The translations under genes were made by a program, and so were the position numbers. Under the pieces are notes generated by a model that worked only from the letters and a program-made list of their open reading frames with translations, ran no database searches and was not told the DNA's origin. A stretch of DNA of 64,000 nucleotides from an uncultured Coprococcus sp. (lineage in GTDB: Bacteria > Bacillota > Clostridia > Lachnospirales > Lachnospiraceae): positions 58,746 through 122,745 of the forward strand of contig CANRQE010000001.1 in the NCBI GenBank assembly GCA_947632705.1, in the 5' to 3' direction. This document shows positions 1 through 9,996 of the stretch, in pieces (the stretch's first letter is position 1; every line of letters begins with the position of its first letter).

Positions 1-35
1 GACTTTCATAAGAAAAGAACAGGGAGTAAAATAGT

Positions 36-1949
36 ATGATCAGAGTCTTAGATCAGAATACGGTTGATAAAATAGCGGCCGGAGAGGTAATTGAAAAACC
101 CGGTTCCGTAGTAAAGGAGTTAGTCGAGAATTCCATTGATTCCGGTGCGACTGCTGTTACCATTGAAGTAAGAGACGGAGGTATGAGCTTTATCCGGATA
201 ACGGATAATGGCTGCGGAATCGAAAAGGAGGATGTGCCGAAAGCCTTCCTTCGCCATGCTACAAGCAAGCTGGTGTCCGCAGAGGACTTACTGCGTTTAT
301 CTTCCCTGGGATTCCGGGGAGAAGCGTTATCCAGTATTGCTGCCGTGGCACAGGTGGAATTGATCACAAAGCCAAAGGGCAGTCTTACAGGAGTCCGGTA
401 TCAGATTCACGGTGGAAAAGAGATATCCATGGAAGAAATCGGATGTCCGGACGGAACCACGATTGTTGTCAGAAATCTGTTTTATAACACGCCCGCCAGA
501 AAGAAATTTATGAAGACCCCTGCAACGGAGCTGTCTTATATCTATGATCTGGTGTGCCGGATCAGTATGTCCCATCCGGAGATTTCCTTCAAGATGGTTG
601 CGAATGGAACCAACAAGCTGTTTACGTCAGGAAATGGGAAGCTGAGGGATATTATTTATCATATCTATGGAAAAGACATTACCGGGAATCTGGTGGAAGT
701 CCGGGCATCCAATGAACAGCTTACGATTTCCGGGTATATTGCAAGACCCTGCGTGTCAAGAGGAAACCGGTCAATGGAGGATTACTATGTCAATCACCGG
801 TATGTCAAAAGCAATATTGTGACAAAAGCAATTGAAGATGCTTTCCGGACGTTTGTGATGGTTCATAAATTTCCGTTTACAGTCTTGAATTTTGACATTC
901 ATCCGGACCTGATAGACGTAAACATTCATCCAACTAAGATGGAACTGAAGTTTATGGACGGACAGGCAGTTTATGACTTTACATATCAGACGATCAGGGA
1001 GCATCTCTTACTGAAGGAACTGATTCCTGAAACAACGCCGGAGCCTGACCGGGCACCTGTATCTGTGAAAAACCGGAATATCGGAAAAAAACCGGAACCT
1101 TTTGAAACCAACAGAAGGGAAAAACTGTTTGAGGAGACATCTGCTGTCAGAGAGCCTGCGCCTGCGTATCAGGCAAAGCAGGAGGATGAAAAAAATGGAA
1201 TACAGATTACAAAACAGGCAAATACAGATCAGAAAAAGCCGTCCGGGCAACAGACACATAACGCAGAAACGGAACAGCCGGAAGAAAAGACCGGTATGAA
1301 AAACAAACGGCAGCCGGAGCAATTTACACAGATGGATTTGTTTGAGAAACGTTTTTTGACAGAGGAAGCGAGGGTAAAACACCGTCTGATCGGACAACTG
1401 TTCCGCACCTACTGGCTGATTGAATACGGGGATAAATTCTTTATCATGGATCAGCACGCCGCACACGAAAAGGTCAAATTCGAAGAGCTGATGGAAAATT
1501 ACCGGAAGAAGCAGATTGTTTCCCAGTATCTGATGCCGCCGGCGGTTGTGACCTTATCAGCGGCAGAAATTACCTTTTTAAAGGACAATATGGATTTGTT
1601 TGGGTCTCTGGGATATGCGCTTTCTCCTTTTGGCGGAAATGAGTACAAGCTCTCTGCCGTACCGGCCAATCTGTTTGGTTTGGACGGAAGGGAACTGTTT
1701 CTGGAGTTTATCGGAGAGCTGGCGGAGGATCATAAAAAAGCGACAATTGATATTTTTATCAGCAAGCTTTCTTCTATGGCATGCAAAGCAGCGATCAAGG
1801 GAAATACAACCATCAGCTTTGAAGAAGCGGACGCACTGATCGATCAGCTGTTAAAGCTGGAGAATCCTTATACCTGCCCCCATGGAAGGCCGACGCTGAT
1901 TTCCATGACGGAACAGGAGATTGAAAAGAAATTTAAACGGATTGTGTAA
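36..1949 (+). CDS. mutL: DNA mismatch repair protein MutL
   Basis: MutL couples MutS mismatch recognition to strand incision. The 637-residue protein has the N-terminal GHKL ATPase motifs (ELVENSIDSGA near residue 30, DNGCGI near 57, FRGEAL near 93), a low-complexity charged linker at about 340-440, and a C-terminal dimerisation/endonuclease domain. The metal-binding endonuclease motif DQHAAHEKVKFE starts at residue 472 and CPHGRP at 614, so this is the nicking type of MutL found in bacteria without MutH. A GGGAG ribosome site precedes the ATG. It is followed after 2 bp by miaA, the usual Firmicute pair. mutS would be expected just upstream, outside the window. Confidence 0.97.
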   Translation: MIRVLDQNTVDKIAAGEVIEKPGSVVKELVENSIDSGATAVTIEVRDGGMSFIRITDNGCGIEKEDVPKAFLRHATSKLVSAEDLLRLSSLGFRGEALSSIAAVAQVELITKPKGSLTGVRYQIHGGKEISMEEIGCPDGTTIVVRNLFYNTPARKKFMKTPATELSYIYDLVCRISMSHPEISFKMVANGTNKLFTSGNGKLRDIIYHIYGKDITGNLVEVRASNEQLTISGYIARPCVSRGNRSMEDYYVNHRYVKSNIVTKAIEDAFRTFVMVHKFPFTVLNFDIHPDLIDVNIHPTKMELKFMDGQAVYDFTYQTIREHLLLKELIPETTPEPDRAPVSVKNRNIGKKPEPFETNRREKLFEETSAVREPAPAYQAKQEDEKNGIQITKQANTDQKKPSGQQTHNAETEQPEEKTGMKNKRQPEQFTQMDLFEKRFLTEEARVKHRLIGQLFRTYWLIEYGDKFFIMDQHAAHEKVKFEELMENYRKKQIVSQYLMPPAVVTLSAAEITFLKDNMDLFGSLGYALSPFGGNEYKLSAVPANLFGLDGRELFLEFIGELAEDHKKATIDIFISKLSSMACKAAIKGNTTISFEEADALIDQLLKLENPYTCPHGRPTLISMTEQEIEKKFKRIV

Positions 1950-1951
1950 TA

Positions 1952-2902
1952 ATGAAAATGAAACCACTTGTTATTTTAACAGGACCCACTGCTGTCGGAA
2001 AAACGGATCTGTCCATCCGGCTGGCAAAAGAAATCGGCGGAGAGATCATTTCCGCTGATTCCATGCAGGTCTACCGAAAAATGAATATCGGAACCGCGAA
2101 GATCCGGCCGGAGGAAATGCAGGGTGTGCCGCACCATCTGATAGATATTGTGGAGCCTGGCGAGGAATTCAATGTTGTATTGTTTCAGCGATATGCGCTT
2201 GCTGCAATGGAGGAAATATACAGCAGGGGAAATATTCCGATTCTGGTTGGAGGCACCGGCTTTTATATTCAGGCAGTCTTATATCAAATACAGTTTACGG
2301 AAAACAATGCAGACGACAGTTACAGAAAAGAACTTCAGGCATTGGCGGATGAAAAAGGGGCAGAATATCTGTATGAGATGCTAAAACAGACAGATGAAAA
2401 AGCGGCTGAGGCGATTCATGCAAATAATGTCAAGCGGATCATCCGGGCTCTGGAATTCTATAAAAAAACCGGAACACAGATCTCTGCCCACAATGAAGAA
2501 GAGCGTCACAGGCAGTCTCCATATCAGTTTTGCTATTTTGTATTAAATGATGACAGAAAGCGTATCTATCAAAACATTGACCGCCGGGTGGACCGGATGC
2601 TTGAAAAAGGGCTTGTAGATGAGGTGCGGGAGCTGCAGGCGGAGGGATATACAAGGGATATGGTTTCCATGCAGGGACTTGGTTATAAGGAAATTCTGGA
2701 TTACCTGAACGGAACTCTGACATTAGAGGAAGCGGTTTATATTTTAAAACGGGATACCAGACATTTTGCCAAGCGCCAGATCACATGGTTTAAGCGGGAA
2801 AAAGAAGTCATCTGGCTTAATCGGAAGGAAATCGGTTCGGATGATGCAATCTTAAGGCATATGCTTGCTATTTTAAAAACGAAGGGAATCATAGAAACAT
2901 GA
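1952..2902 (+). CDS. miaA: tRNA dimethylallyltransferase MiaA
   Basis: MiaA transfers a dimethylallyl group to N6 of A37 in tRNAs that read codons starting with U, the first step of i6A/ms2i6A synthesis. The 316-residue length is typical. A P-loop, GPTAVGKT, lies at residues 10-17, followed by the family motif DSMQVYR and by GGTGFYIQA in the substrate-binding half. The C-terminal RDTRHFAKRQITWF region is characteristic. Its start is 2 bp after the mutL stop, and its end overlaps the next start by 4 bp (ATGA), so the three genes are probably co-transcribed and translationally coupled. Confidence 0.97.
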   Translation: MKMKPLVILTGPTAVGKTDLSIRLAKEIGGEIISADSMQVYRKMNIGTAKIRPEEMQGVPHHLIDIVEPGEEFNVVLFQRYALAAMEEIYSRGNIPILVGGTGFYIQAVLYQIQFTENNADDSYRKELQALADEKGAEYLYEMLKQTDEKAAEAIHANNVKRIIRALEFYKKTGTQISAHNEEERHRQSPYQFCYFVLNDDRKRIYQNIDRRVDRMLEKGLVDEVRELQAEGYTRDMVSMQGLGYKEILDYLNGTLTLEEAVYILKRDTRHFAKRQITWFKREKEVIWLNRKEIGSDDAILRHMLAILKTKGIIET

Positions 2903-4179
2903 TGTTAAAAGAATATTATCGGTCATTTCATATAGATGAAAAGGTTTTTGATTATTGTAATCAGGTTGAATGCGATCTGAAAGAACGGTTTGCGGGAATA
3001 GATGCCGTATGTGAGATCAATCAGCTGAAGGTATTAAAAGCCATGCAGGAAAACCATCTTTCCGAAGCGCATTTTGCAGGTTCTACCGGATATGGCTATA
3101 CGGATGACGGAAGAGATGTGCTGGAAAAAATTTATGCAGATGTGTTTCATACGGAGGATGCACTGGTACGTTCCCAGATTGTATGCGGAACCCATGCCAT
3201 CTGTACCGCTCTGTTTGGCAATTTAAGACCGGGAGATGAGCTTCTTGCCATATCCGGAAAGCCATATGACACTTTGGATGAGATTATCGGAATCCGGCCG
3301 TCAAGAGGCTCTCTTGCTGAATATGGCGTTACATATGCACAGGTAGATCTGACGCCGGAGGGAGAGTTTGATTATGAAAAAATACAGGCGGCCATCCATG
3401 ACAGAACAAGGATGGTTGAGATCCAGCGGTCTAAGGGTTATGCCGTCAGACCGACATTATCCGTAGAAAAAATCGGCGCGGTGATCGCATGGATCAAGAA
3501 TATGAGGCCGGATATTATCTGTATGGTAGATAACTGTTACGGAGAGTTTGTCGAGGTGAAGGAGCCTTCCGATCTGGGAGCCGATCTGGTAGTCGGATCT
3601 CTGATCAAAAATCCGGGCGGCGGAATCGCGCCGATCGGGGGATATATCTGCGGCAGACATGAATATGTTAAAAACGCGTCTTTCCGCCTGACGACGCCCG
3701 GGCTTGGGAAAGAGGTAGGCGCTTCCCTGAATAATACAAAGGCGTTTGCACAGGGATTGTTTCTTGCACCGCAGGTAACAGCAAATGCATTAAAAGGGGC
3801 GGTCTTTGCCGCCAATGTATATGAAGGTCTGGGCTTTCGTGCCGTCCCGGACGGTTCCGAGGACAGATTTGATATTATTCAGGCAGTAGAGCTTCAATCA
3901 CCGGAACGGGTAATTGCTTTTTGTGAGGGAATTCAGGCAGCGGCACCGGTTGACAGCTATGTCAGGCCTGAACCCTGGGATATGCCCGGCTATGATTCTC
4001 CGGTGATTATGGCAGCCGGCGCTTTTGTATCCGGTTCTTCGATCGAGCTTAGTGCAGATGCACCGATGAGAGAGCCGTATGCCGTATATTTTCAGGGCGG
4101 ACTTACATATCAGCATGCAAAATATGGCATAATAATGTCATTGCAGAAAATGGTGGAAAAAAACCTGATTGTATGGTAG
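2899..4179 (+). CDS. methionine gamma-lyase family PLP enzyme (YnbB-like)
   Basis: This is a fold-type I PLP enzyme of the YnbB/aluminium-resistance family, commonly annotated as a methionine gamma-lyase family protein. It is 426 residues long, normal for the family. The probable PLP lysine is Lys237 in GSLIKNPGGG, preceded by the aspartate of CMVDNCYGEF, which would contact the pyridine nitrogen. True substrate specificity for this family is not established by sequence; a C-S lyase activity is only inferred. The gene overlaps the miaA stop (ATGA), the common placement next to miaA in Clostridia and Bacilli. Confidence 0.9.
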   Translation: MMLKEYYRSFHIDEKVFDYCNQVECDLKERFAGIDAVCEINQLKVLKAMQENHLSEAHFAGSTGYGYTDDGRDVLEKIYADVFHTEDALVRSQIVCGTHAICTALFGNLRPGDELLAISGKPYDTLDEIIGIRPSRGSLAEYGVTYAQVDLTPEGEFDYEKIQAAIHDRTRMVEIQRSKGYAVRPTLSVEKIGAVIAWIKNMRPDIICMVDNCYGEFVEVKEPSDLGADLVVGSLIKNPGGGIAPIGGYICGRHEYVKNASFRLTTPGLGKEVGASLNNTKAFAQGLFLAPQVTANALKGAVFAANVYEGLGFRAVPDGSEDRFDIIQAVELQSPERVIAFCEGIQAAAPVDSYVRPEPWDMPGYDSPVIMAAGAFVSGSSIELSADAPMREPYAVYFQGGLTYQHAKYGIIMSLQKMVEKNLIVW

Positions 4180-4251
4180 ATTAAATAGTTAGCTTCTATA
4201 TTATTTCTTCCGGATGCTTGTTTGGAGAGACCTGCAAAGGGAGGAGATCAT

Positions 4252-4956
4252 TTGAATACATTTACAATGAAAGATTTGTCGGTAACGGAACGGCCCTATG
4301 AGAAATGCCTGAAATACGGAACCTCTGCCTTATCCGATGCGGAGCTTCTGGCAATTATAATAAGATGCGGAAGCAAACATCAGAATGCGTTAGAGCTTGC
4401 TCACCGGATTTTAAATGCCCATCCCATACATAAAGGGATTGCCGGTCTGAATTTTCTCGGAATCAGGGATCTGACGGCGCTGGAAGGGGTCGGAGAGGTA
4501 AAGGCAGTCCAGCTGCAGTGTATGGCGGAGTTTTCCAAGAGAATGGCAAAAGCAGTATATAAGCCATTTCTGACCTTCCATTCACCGGCAAGTATTGCAG
4601 ATTACTTTATGGAAAATACAAGATATCTGGAAAAAGAATCCGTATTTTTGCTATTGTTCGATTCCAGACATCGTTTGTTAAAGGAGCTGCATATATCGGA
4701 AGGAACGGTCAATCAGGCGATGGTATCGCCCAGAGATCTGTTTATCCAGGCAGTCAGATATGAAGCCGTATATCTGATTCTGTTACATAATCATCCTTCC
4801 GGAGACCCTACGCCCAGCGGACAGGATCTGATCCTGACAAGACGGATTGCGGAAGCCGGGAAATTACTGGATATAGAACTTTCGGATCATATTATTTTAG
4901 GAAATAACTGCTATGTAAGTCTGGCAGAACGGGGATTGTTGTATGAAAAGGAATAA
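4252..4956 (+). CDS. radC: RadC family JAMM/MPN+ protein
   Basis: RadC-like protein with an N-terminal helix-hairpin-helix part (LTALEGVGEVKAVQL) and a C-terminal MPN+/JAMM metalloprotease-like domain. The metal motif HNHPSGDPTPS starts at about residue 179 and a conserved glutamate precedes it. The cellular role of RadC remains unsettled; early DNA-repair claims are disputed. I chose the TTG at 4252 because a strong GGGAGGAG site ends 4 bp upstream; an in-frame TTG at 4222 lacks a ribosome site and ATG 4267 is an alternative. The gene sits just before mreC and overlaps it by 14 bp, the classical radC-mreB/C neighbourhood, here without mreB. Confidence 0.93.
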   Translation: MNTFTMKDLSVTERPYEKCLKYGTSALSDAELLAIIIRCGSKHQNALELAHRILNAHPIHKGIAGLNFLGIRDLTALEGVGEVKAVQLQCMAEFSKRMAKAVYKPFLTFHSPASIADYFMENTRYLEKESVFLLLFDSRHRLLKELHISEGTVNQAMVSPRDLFIQAVRYEAVYLILLHNHPSGDPTPSGQDLILTRRIAEAGKLLDIELSDHIILGNNCYVSLAERGLLYEKE

Positions 4957-5797
4957 AAAGCATTTTGAAATCACACCCAAATATATATTGCTGTTTCTGA
5001 CCATTCTCTGTGTGGTGCTGATGGTTTTATCACTGTTTTTTGAAGGAATGTTTCTGTCGGTCAGAAATCTTACGAATTCATTTATAGAACCGATGCAAAA
5101 GGGTGTAAACGGTGTCGGAAGGTGGTTTGAAAATAAAGCGGAAGCACTGGAAAACTATGAGACACTGGAGGCGGAAAATGAGGCGCTGCGGGAACAGCTG
5201 GAGCTGTATCAGACGCAGATTACCAATTATCAGCTGGATTCTTATGAATTGGAGCGCCTCCGGAATCTGTATGAGCTGGATGCACAGTATTCGGATTATC
5301 CTAAGACGGCTGCAAGAGTGATCGCAAAAGATACCGGTAACTGGTTCGATGTTTTTTATATTGACAAAGGAACCAAGGACGGGCTGCAAAACGGTTTGAA
5401 TGTGTTATACGGTAACGGTTTGTGCGGTATTATAACGGAAACCGGTGAAGATTATGCCAAAGTCAGGGCCATCATTGATGACACCTCCAATGTGAATGCG
5501 ATGGTGCTGCCCTCAGAAGCAATCTGCAATGTTTCAGGCAGTCTTACAAATTATACGGACGGATATCTGATTGCCGAAAATATTGACAAGGACGCAGATA
5601 TAGAAGAAGGAGACGAGGTAGTAACCTCATATGTTTCCAACAAATATCTGTCCGGGCTTCTGGTCGGGTATGTATCGCGGATGGAATATGATTCCAATAA
5701 TCTGACAAAGACAGCGTATATTACACCGGCGGCCGATTTTTCCAATATTCAGGAAGTACTGGTCATTACACAGGAAAAGAAAACAATTACAGAATAA
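4943..5797 (+). CDS. mreC: rod-shape-determining protein MreC
   Basis: MreC is the extracytoplasmic scaffold of the elongasome; it binds PBP2 and regulates lateral wall synthesis. The 284-residue protein has one N-terminal membrane span (about residues 12-34), a coiled coil rich in Glu/Leu (about 60-110) and the double beta-barrel MreC domain with the conserved FDVFYIDKG and GLCGIITE stretches. It starts inside the radC 3' end and is followed by mreD and PBP2. No MreB is encoded here, so the actin partner must be elsewhere if it exists. Confidence 0.95.
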   Translation: MKRNKKHFEITPKYILLFLTILCVVLMVLSLFFEGMFLSVRNLTNSFIEPMQKGVNGVGRWFENKAEALENYETLEAENEALREQLELYQTQITNYQLDSYELERLRNLYELDAQYSDYPKTAARVIAKDTGNWFDVFYIDKGTKDGLQNGLNVLYGNGLCGIITETGEDYAKVRAIIDDTSNVNAMVLPSEAICNVSGSLTNYTDGYLIAENIDKDADIEEGDEVVTSYVSNKYLSGLLVGYVSRMEYDSNNLTKTAYITPAADFSNIQEVLVITQEKKTITE

Positions 5798-5812
5798 AAA
5801 AGGTAAAATATT

Positions 5813-6319
5813 TTGAAGAGAGTCATTACATTAGGAATATTGATTATTATATGCTTTGTACTGCAGACGGCATTATTTCCTTTTATTGAAATAGCAGATG
5901 TAACGCCGAATCTGCTTTTAATCCTGACTGTGTCCTTTGGTCTGATGCGGGGCAGAAGGGAAGGAATGCTCGTGGGATTTTTCTGCGGTTTTTTATATGA
6001 TGTATATTTCGGTTATACCATAGGCTTTTATATGCTGATTTATATGCTGATCGGCTACTGCAACGGTTTTTTCCACAGATTGTATCTGGTTGAGGATGTG
6101 CTGCTTCCGATCATCATAATCCTGCTGGATGATTTTGTGCTGAATTTTGCTACCTATGTCATCTTTTTTATGATGAGAAACAGAATCGAACTGGGAAACT
6201 ATATGCGGCAGATCATGATTCCGGATATGATCTATACGGCTTTGCTGACGCTGTTTATTTTTAAGCTGCTGGTATTGATCAACCGGACCCTGAAGCGATG
6301 GGAAAAAGGAAGTGAATAG
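5813..6319 (+). CDS. mreD: rod-shape-determining protein MreD
   Basis: Integral membrane protein of 168 residues with about five hydrophobic segments. The family signatures include the early TPNLLLIL segment and GMLVGFFCGFLYDV. MreD bridges MreC and the cytoplasmic side of the elongasome. It begins with TTG at 5813 after a weak AAAGG site, 15 bp after mreC, and ends 2 bp before the PBP2 gene, indicating one operon. Confidence 0.92.
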   Translation: MKRVITLGILIIICFVLQTALFPFIEIADVTPNLLLILTVSFGLMRGRREGMLVGFFCGFLYDVYFGYTIGFYMLIYMLIGYCNGFFHRLYLVEDVLLPIIIILLDDFVLNFATYVIFFMMRNRIELGNYMRQIMIPDMIYTALLTLFIFKLLVLINRTLKRWEKGSE

Positions 6320-6321
6320 AA

Positions 6322-9165
6322 ATGATAAAAGAACTGCTTGCAGTTTTAAAGGAATATATATTAGAGCATGTGAAACACAGACTTTTTTTTGTCAATCTGT
6401 TTTTCCTCGCACTTTTTGGAATCCTTGTCTACCGTCTGTTTGATCTGCAGATCCGCAATGGCGCCAAATATCAGGAGAATTTTACCTATAAATCCTTAAA
6501 GACCGTGTCCGTTGAGGCCTCCAGAGGGAATATATATGACTGTAACGGGAAGCTTCTGGCATATAATGAGTCCTCCTATAATGTTTCTTATGCCAGTGAT
6601 ACGGATTTAACGGCGCTTGCCGCACAAAAGGGAATTACAGTCAATGAACTGAGAAATGAAATTGTTTATAAAACCATTCTGATTTTGGAGCAGAACGGGG
6701 ATGATCTGTCTGTTGCACTGCCGATCAGACAGACAGCTTCCGGCGGCATGGAATATACGGTAGAAGGTACTTCTAAGAACCTTTTTTTGATGAATGTCTA
6801 TTCTGCAAGCTCTGTGGATGCCCTGACAGACAAACAGAAAAATGCAACGGCAGAGGATGTTTTTAATTTTATGAGAGGCCCGGATTTCTTTCACATATCA
6901 GAAGAATATTCCGATGCGTATGCTTTAAAGATTCTGTCCGTCCGCTACGAAATCTGGCTTAACCGTTATCAGCAGTATATGACGGTTTCCATCGCGAATG
7001 ATGTCAGTGTGGAAAGCTATGCGGCCATTATGGAAAATGCGGATGAGCTGCCGGGAATGAATGTCTCGATTGAATCTCATCGTGTTTATAATGACGCCAT
7101 GTATTTTTCTCATATTATCGGATATATCGGAAATATCTCAAATGAGGAAATGGAGAATTATAATCAGGATTTACCGGAAGATAAAAAGTATGATGCAAAT
7201 GATATGATCGGAAAGATGGGGCTTGAACAGGTCTTTGAGAATGAACTCAGAGGAACAGACGGTATCCAGCAGATGTATGTGGATAATATGGGAAAGGTCC
7301 TTGAAATTGTAGAATCTACAGATACAGTTGCCGGAAACGATCTTTATTTGTCCATTGACAGTGACCTGCAGATCTTTTGTTATAACGCCTTAGAACAGGA
7401 GATTGCCAATATCTTGCTGACGCATCTTGTTAATGTCATGGAATCCTCTGATTATGAGGATATTCCGATCACAGATGTCTATGCTGCACTGTTTGAAAAT
7501 CATATCATAAAACTGGATACAATGACGGATACGGATGCTACAGAACTGGAGCAGACCGTTTACAATGCCTTTACAAGTGCAAAAGCTGATACAATGTCAC
7601 GTCTCGATGATATTTTAAATGTAAGCCATACTCCGTTATATAACCTGTCAGAAGAATATCAGGAATATATGGAATTTATATGTGAAATGCTGAGCGAGCG
7701 TGATATTTATCATACGGAGATTTTGTCCCAGACAGATGAGGTCTATGCGGCATATATTAAAAATGAAATTTCGCTGTATGAATTCCTGAAATATGCAATC
7801 AGCCAGGGAGCGATTGACATAACGGATATTTCGGCAGAAAGCAGCTATTATGATACCGACGAAATATATGAAGTTCTTACAGCATATATTTTAAAAGAAT
7901 TTGAAAATGATACTGATTTCGACAAACTTATTATCAGATATATGATATTATCTGGAGAAATTAGTGGTTCTCAGGTCATTCACCTGTTATATGACCAGGG
8001 AGTGTTAGACGCAGCGGCGGATCCGGACTATGAGGCATATTTAAACGGTACGATCAACAGTTATACGTTTATATATAATAAGATTAAAAATCTGGAGATT
8101 ACACCGGCCATGCTGGCTTTAGATCCGTGCTCCGGTTCTGTCGTGATAACGGATATTCATACAGGTGAGATAAAGGCAATGGTCAGTTATCCAAGCTATG
8201 ATAATAATCGCCTTACCAATGTAATAGATTCTGACTATTATAATGAAATTCTGAATGATAAAACGATACCGATGTATAACCGGGCTACCATGCAAAGAAC
8301 TGCACCGGGTTCCACATTTAAGATGGTTTCTGCAATTGCAGGTCTTGAAGAACATGTAATTGAGCCTTCTACCATGATTAAGGATGTGGGAGTATTTGAT
8401 AAAACGGAAACCCCTGCAAATTGCTGGATTTATCCTGCAGGTGCCCATGGCCTGCTCAATGTTACCCAGGCCATTCAGGAATCCTGTAACTATTTCTTCT
8501 ATGAGGTTGGTTACAGACTGGCAGGAGGAACGGAAGAAGACTACAGCGACAATGCCGGCGTGGAGGCGCTGACCAAATATGCATCCATGTTCGGGTTAGA
8601 TACCGTTTCCGGAATTGAACTGCCGGAGAGTGAACCGAGGATTTCCTCCAGTGACGCAATCCGTTCGGCAATCGGGCAGGGAACCCATAACTATACGGCT
8701 ACCCAGTTGTCCAGATATGTGACAACAATTGCAAACGGCGGGACATGCTATAATCTGAGTCTGGTTTCCCGTATTCAGGATATCAGCGGAAATGTTGTAT
8801 ATGAAAATCCGCATTCGGTTTATCATACGATTGATATTCCGGCGACAGACTGGAATGCTGTCAGACAGGGAATGCGGCAGGTGGTTTCCGTGCATACGAG
8901 CCGGAACTCTCTGATTAATCAGATTGATGTGCATGTGGCAGGAAAAACCGGAACTGCGCAGGAGGACAAAACAAGACCCAACCACGCATTATTTGTTTCC
9001 TATGCGCCGTATGAGTCACCGGAGGTCAGTGTGACCTGTATGATTCCGAACGGATATTCCTCCGGTAATGCAGAAGAACTGGCAGGATATATATACGCCT
9101 ATATGTTTGATCCTGACAAGCTTTCCGATGCGCAGATAACGGGAGATAACGAACTTTCCGATTAA
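6322..9165 (+). CDS. mrdA: penicillin-binding protein 2, class B transpeptidase, with large insertion
   Basis: Elongation-specific DD-transpeptidase that cross-links lateral peptidoglycan together with RodA. One N-terminal membrane anchor (about residues 20-42) is followed by the pedestal domain and the penicillin-binding domain. Catalytic motifs are visible: SxxK at Ser664 in PGSTFKMV, SCN at 721-723, and KTGTAQ starting at Lys875. At 947 residues it is far longer than the roughly 630-720 of typical PBP2. The extra length is a mostly helical, acidic insertion at about residues 360-590, between the pedestal and transpeptidase domains. The place in the mreCD operon supports a PBP2 role. mrdA naming is by family and context. 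Confidence 0.93.
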   Translation: MIKELLAVLKEYILEHVKHRLFFVNLFFLALFGILVYRLFDLQIRNGAKYQENFTYKSLKTVSVEASRGNIYDCNGKLLAYNESSYNVSYASDTDLTALAAQKGITVNELRNEIVYKTILILEQNGDDLSVALPIRQTASGGMEYTVEGTSKNLFLMNVYSASSVDALTDKQKNATAEDVFNFMRGPDFFHISEEYSDAYALKILSVRYEIWLNRYQQYMTVSIANDVSVESYAAIMENADELPGMNVSIESHRVYNDAMYFSHIIGYIGNISNEEMENYNQDLPEDKKYDANDMIGKMGLEQVFENELRGTDGIQQMYVDNMGKVLEIVESTDTVAGNDLYLSIDSDLQIFCYNALEQEIANILLTHLVNVMESSDYEDIPITDVYAALFENHIIKLDTMTDTDATELEQTVYNAFTSAKADTMSRLDDILNVSHTPLYNLSEEYQEYMEFICEMLSERDIYHTEILSQTDEVYAAYIKNEISLYEFLKYAISQGAIDITDISAESSYYDTDEIYEVLTAYILKEFENDTDFDKLIIRYMILSGEISGSQVIHLLYDQGVLDAAADPDYEAYLNGTINSYTFIYNKIKNLEITPAMLALDPCSGSVVITDIHTGEIKAMVSYPSYDNNRLTNVIDSDYYNEILNDKTIPMYNRATMQRTAPGSTFKMVSAIAGLEEHVIEPSTMIKDVGVFDKTETPANCWIYPAGAHGLLNVTQAIQESCNYFFYEVGYRLAGGTEEDYSDNAGVEALTKYASMFGLDTVSGIELPESEPRISSSDAIRSAIGQGTHNYTATQLSRYVTTIANGGTCYNLSLVSRIQDISGNVVYENPHSVYHTIDIPATDWNAVRQGMRQVVSVHTSRNSLINQIDVHVAGKTGTAQEDKTRPNHALFVSYAPYESPEVSVTCMIPNGYSSGNAEELAGYIYAYMFDPDKLSDAQITGDNELSD

Positions 9166-9240
9166 AGATATAAGATACGACGGATATATCACTTTATTCT
9201 GAAGTGAAAAAAGGAATATACCTGATCAGGAGTAAATGAT

Positions 9241-9945
9241 ATGGATACCGACGTAATTATTAAGGCCAACGGCCATGGAATCATTGTAATGTTAAATAAC
9301 CGGATACCCTTTGAAGAGTTAACTGCCTGTGTCCGGCAGAAATTTATAAATGCAGTGTCTTATTTTAAGAAAACGGGCAGCGTATATGTGTCTTTTCAGG
9401 GAAGAAAGTTGACGGAAGAGGAAACGGCACATCTCTTTCATGTGATCAATCACATTCCGGGTATCGATATTCGTTTTTTGAGAAAAATGGAACATCCGGC
9501 GGAATCCCTTCCCAAACGGGAACTGATGATACCTCCGCATAATGTCAGACTGCTTACTGATAAAAAAGCGGCGCCGGCAGACGACCGTAATCTTTTTTAT
9601 GAGGGACAGCTGAAATCCGGACAGATTCTGGAAGTGAAAAGAAGTATCATTGTACTCGGAGATGTCTGGCAGGGAGCAAAAATTATATCCGGCGGGAATA
9701 TTATTATTATCGGCAGTCTGTACGGAACAGCAATTGCAGGCAAAAGCCACGATACAAACAGGTTTGTACTGGCGCAGAATATGCAGCCGGTTCATATACA
9801 AATTGGAAACGTAAGAAAAGATTTTTCTATACGAAACCAGAAAAAATTTCATACAAAAGATGCCGTGATGGCTTATTGTGAAAACGGCCAATTGATTTTC
9901 GAAAGCTTATCACATACTTCCTTCCATGATAAAATGTATTTCTGA
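9241..9945 (+). CDS. minC: septum site-determining protein MinC
   Basis: MinC inhibits FtsZ assembly away from midcell and is recruited by MinD. The 234-residue protein has a small N-terminal domain (about residues 1-100) and a C-terminal beta-helix domain visible as the repeating GDVWQGAKIISGGNIIIIGS pattern with GTA and FVLAQNMQPVHIQIG after it. A CAGGAG site lies 8 bp before the ATG. It sits between PBP2 and minD, an arrangement frequent in Lachnospiraceae. Confidence 0.95.
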   Translation: MDTDVIIKANGHGIIVMLNNRIPFEELTACVRQKFINAVSYFKKTGSVYVSFQGRKLTEEETAHLFHVINHIPGIDIRFLRKMEHPAESLPKRELMIPPHNVRLLTDKKAAPADDRNLFYEGQLKSGQILEVKRSIIVLGDVWQGAKIISGGNIIIIGSLYGTAIAGKSHDTNRFVLAQNMQPVHIQIGNVRKDFSIRNQKKFHTKDAVMAYCENGQLIFESLSHTSFHDKMYF

Positions 9946-9996
9946 GACCGGAGATACATCAAGTTTCCAACATAGTATATTTCTGGAGGTTATTTT

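Noticed and set aside
1..39. Possible end of an upstream gene overlapping mutL by ATGA
   Set aside because: Two frames are open to the window edge (one stops at 32-34, one at 37-39) and neither 10-12-residue tail is recognisable, so I cannot say which is coding.
9319..9891. 190-codon minus-strand open frame
   Set aside because: It is the complement of minC, which has clear family motifs and an excellent start.
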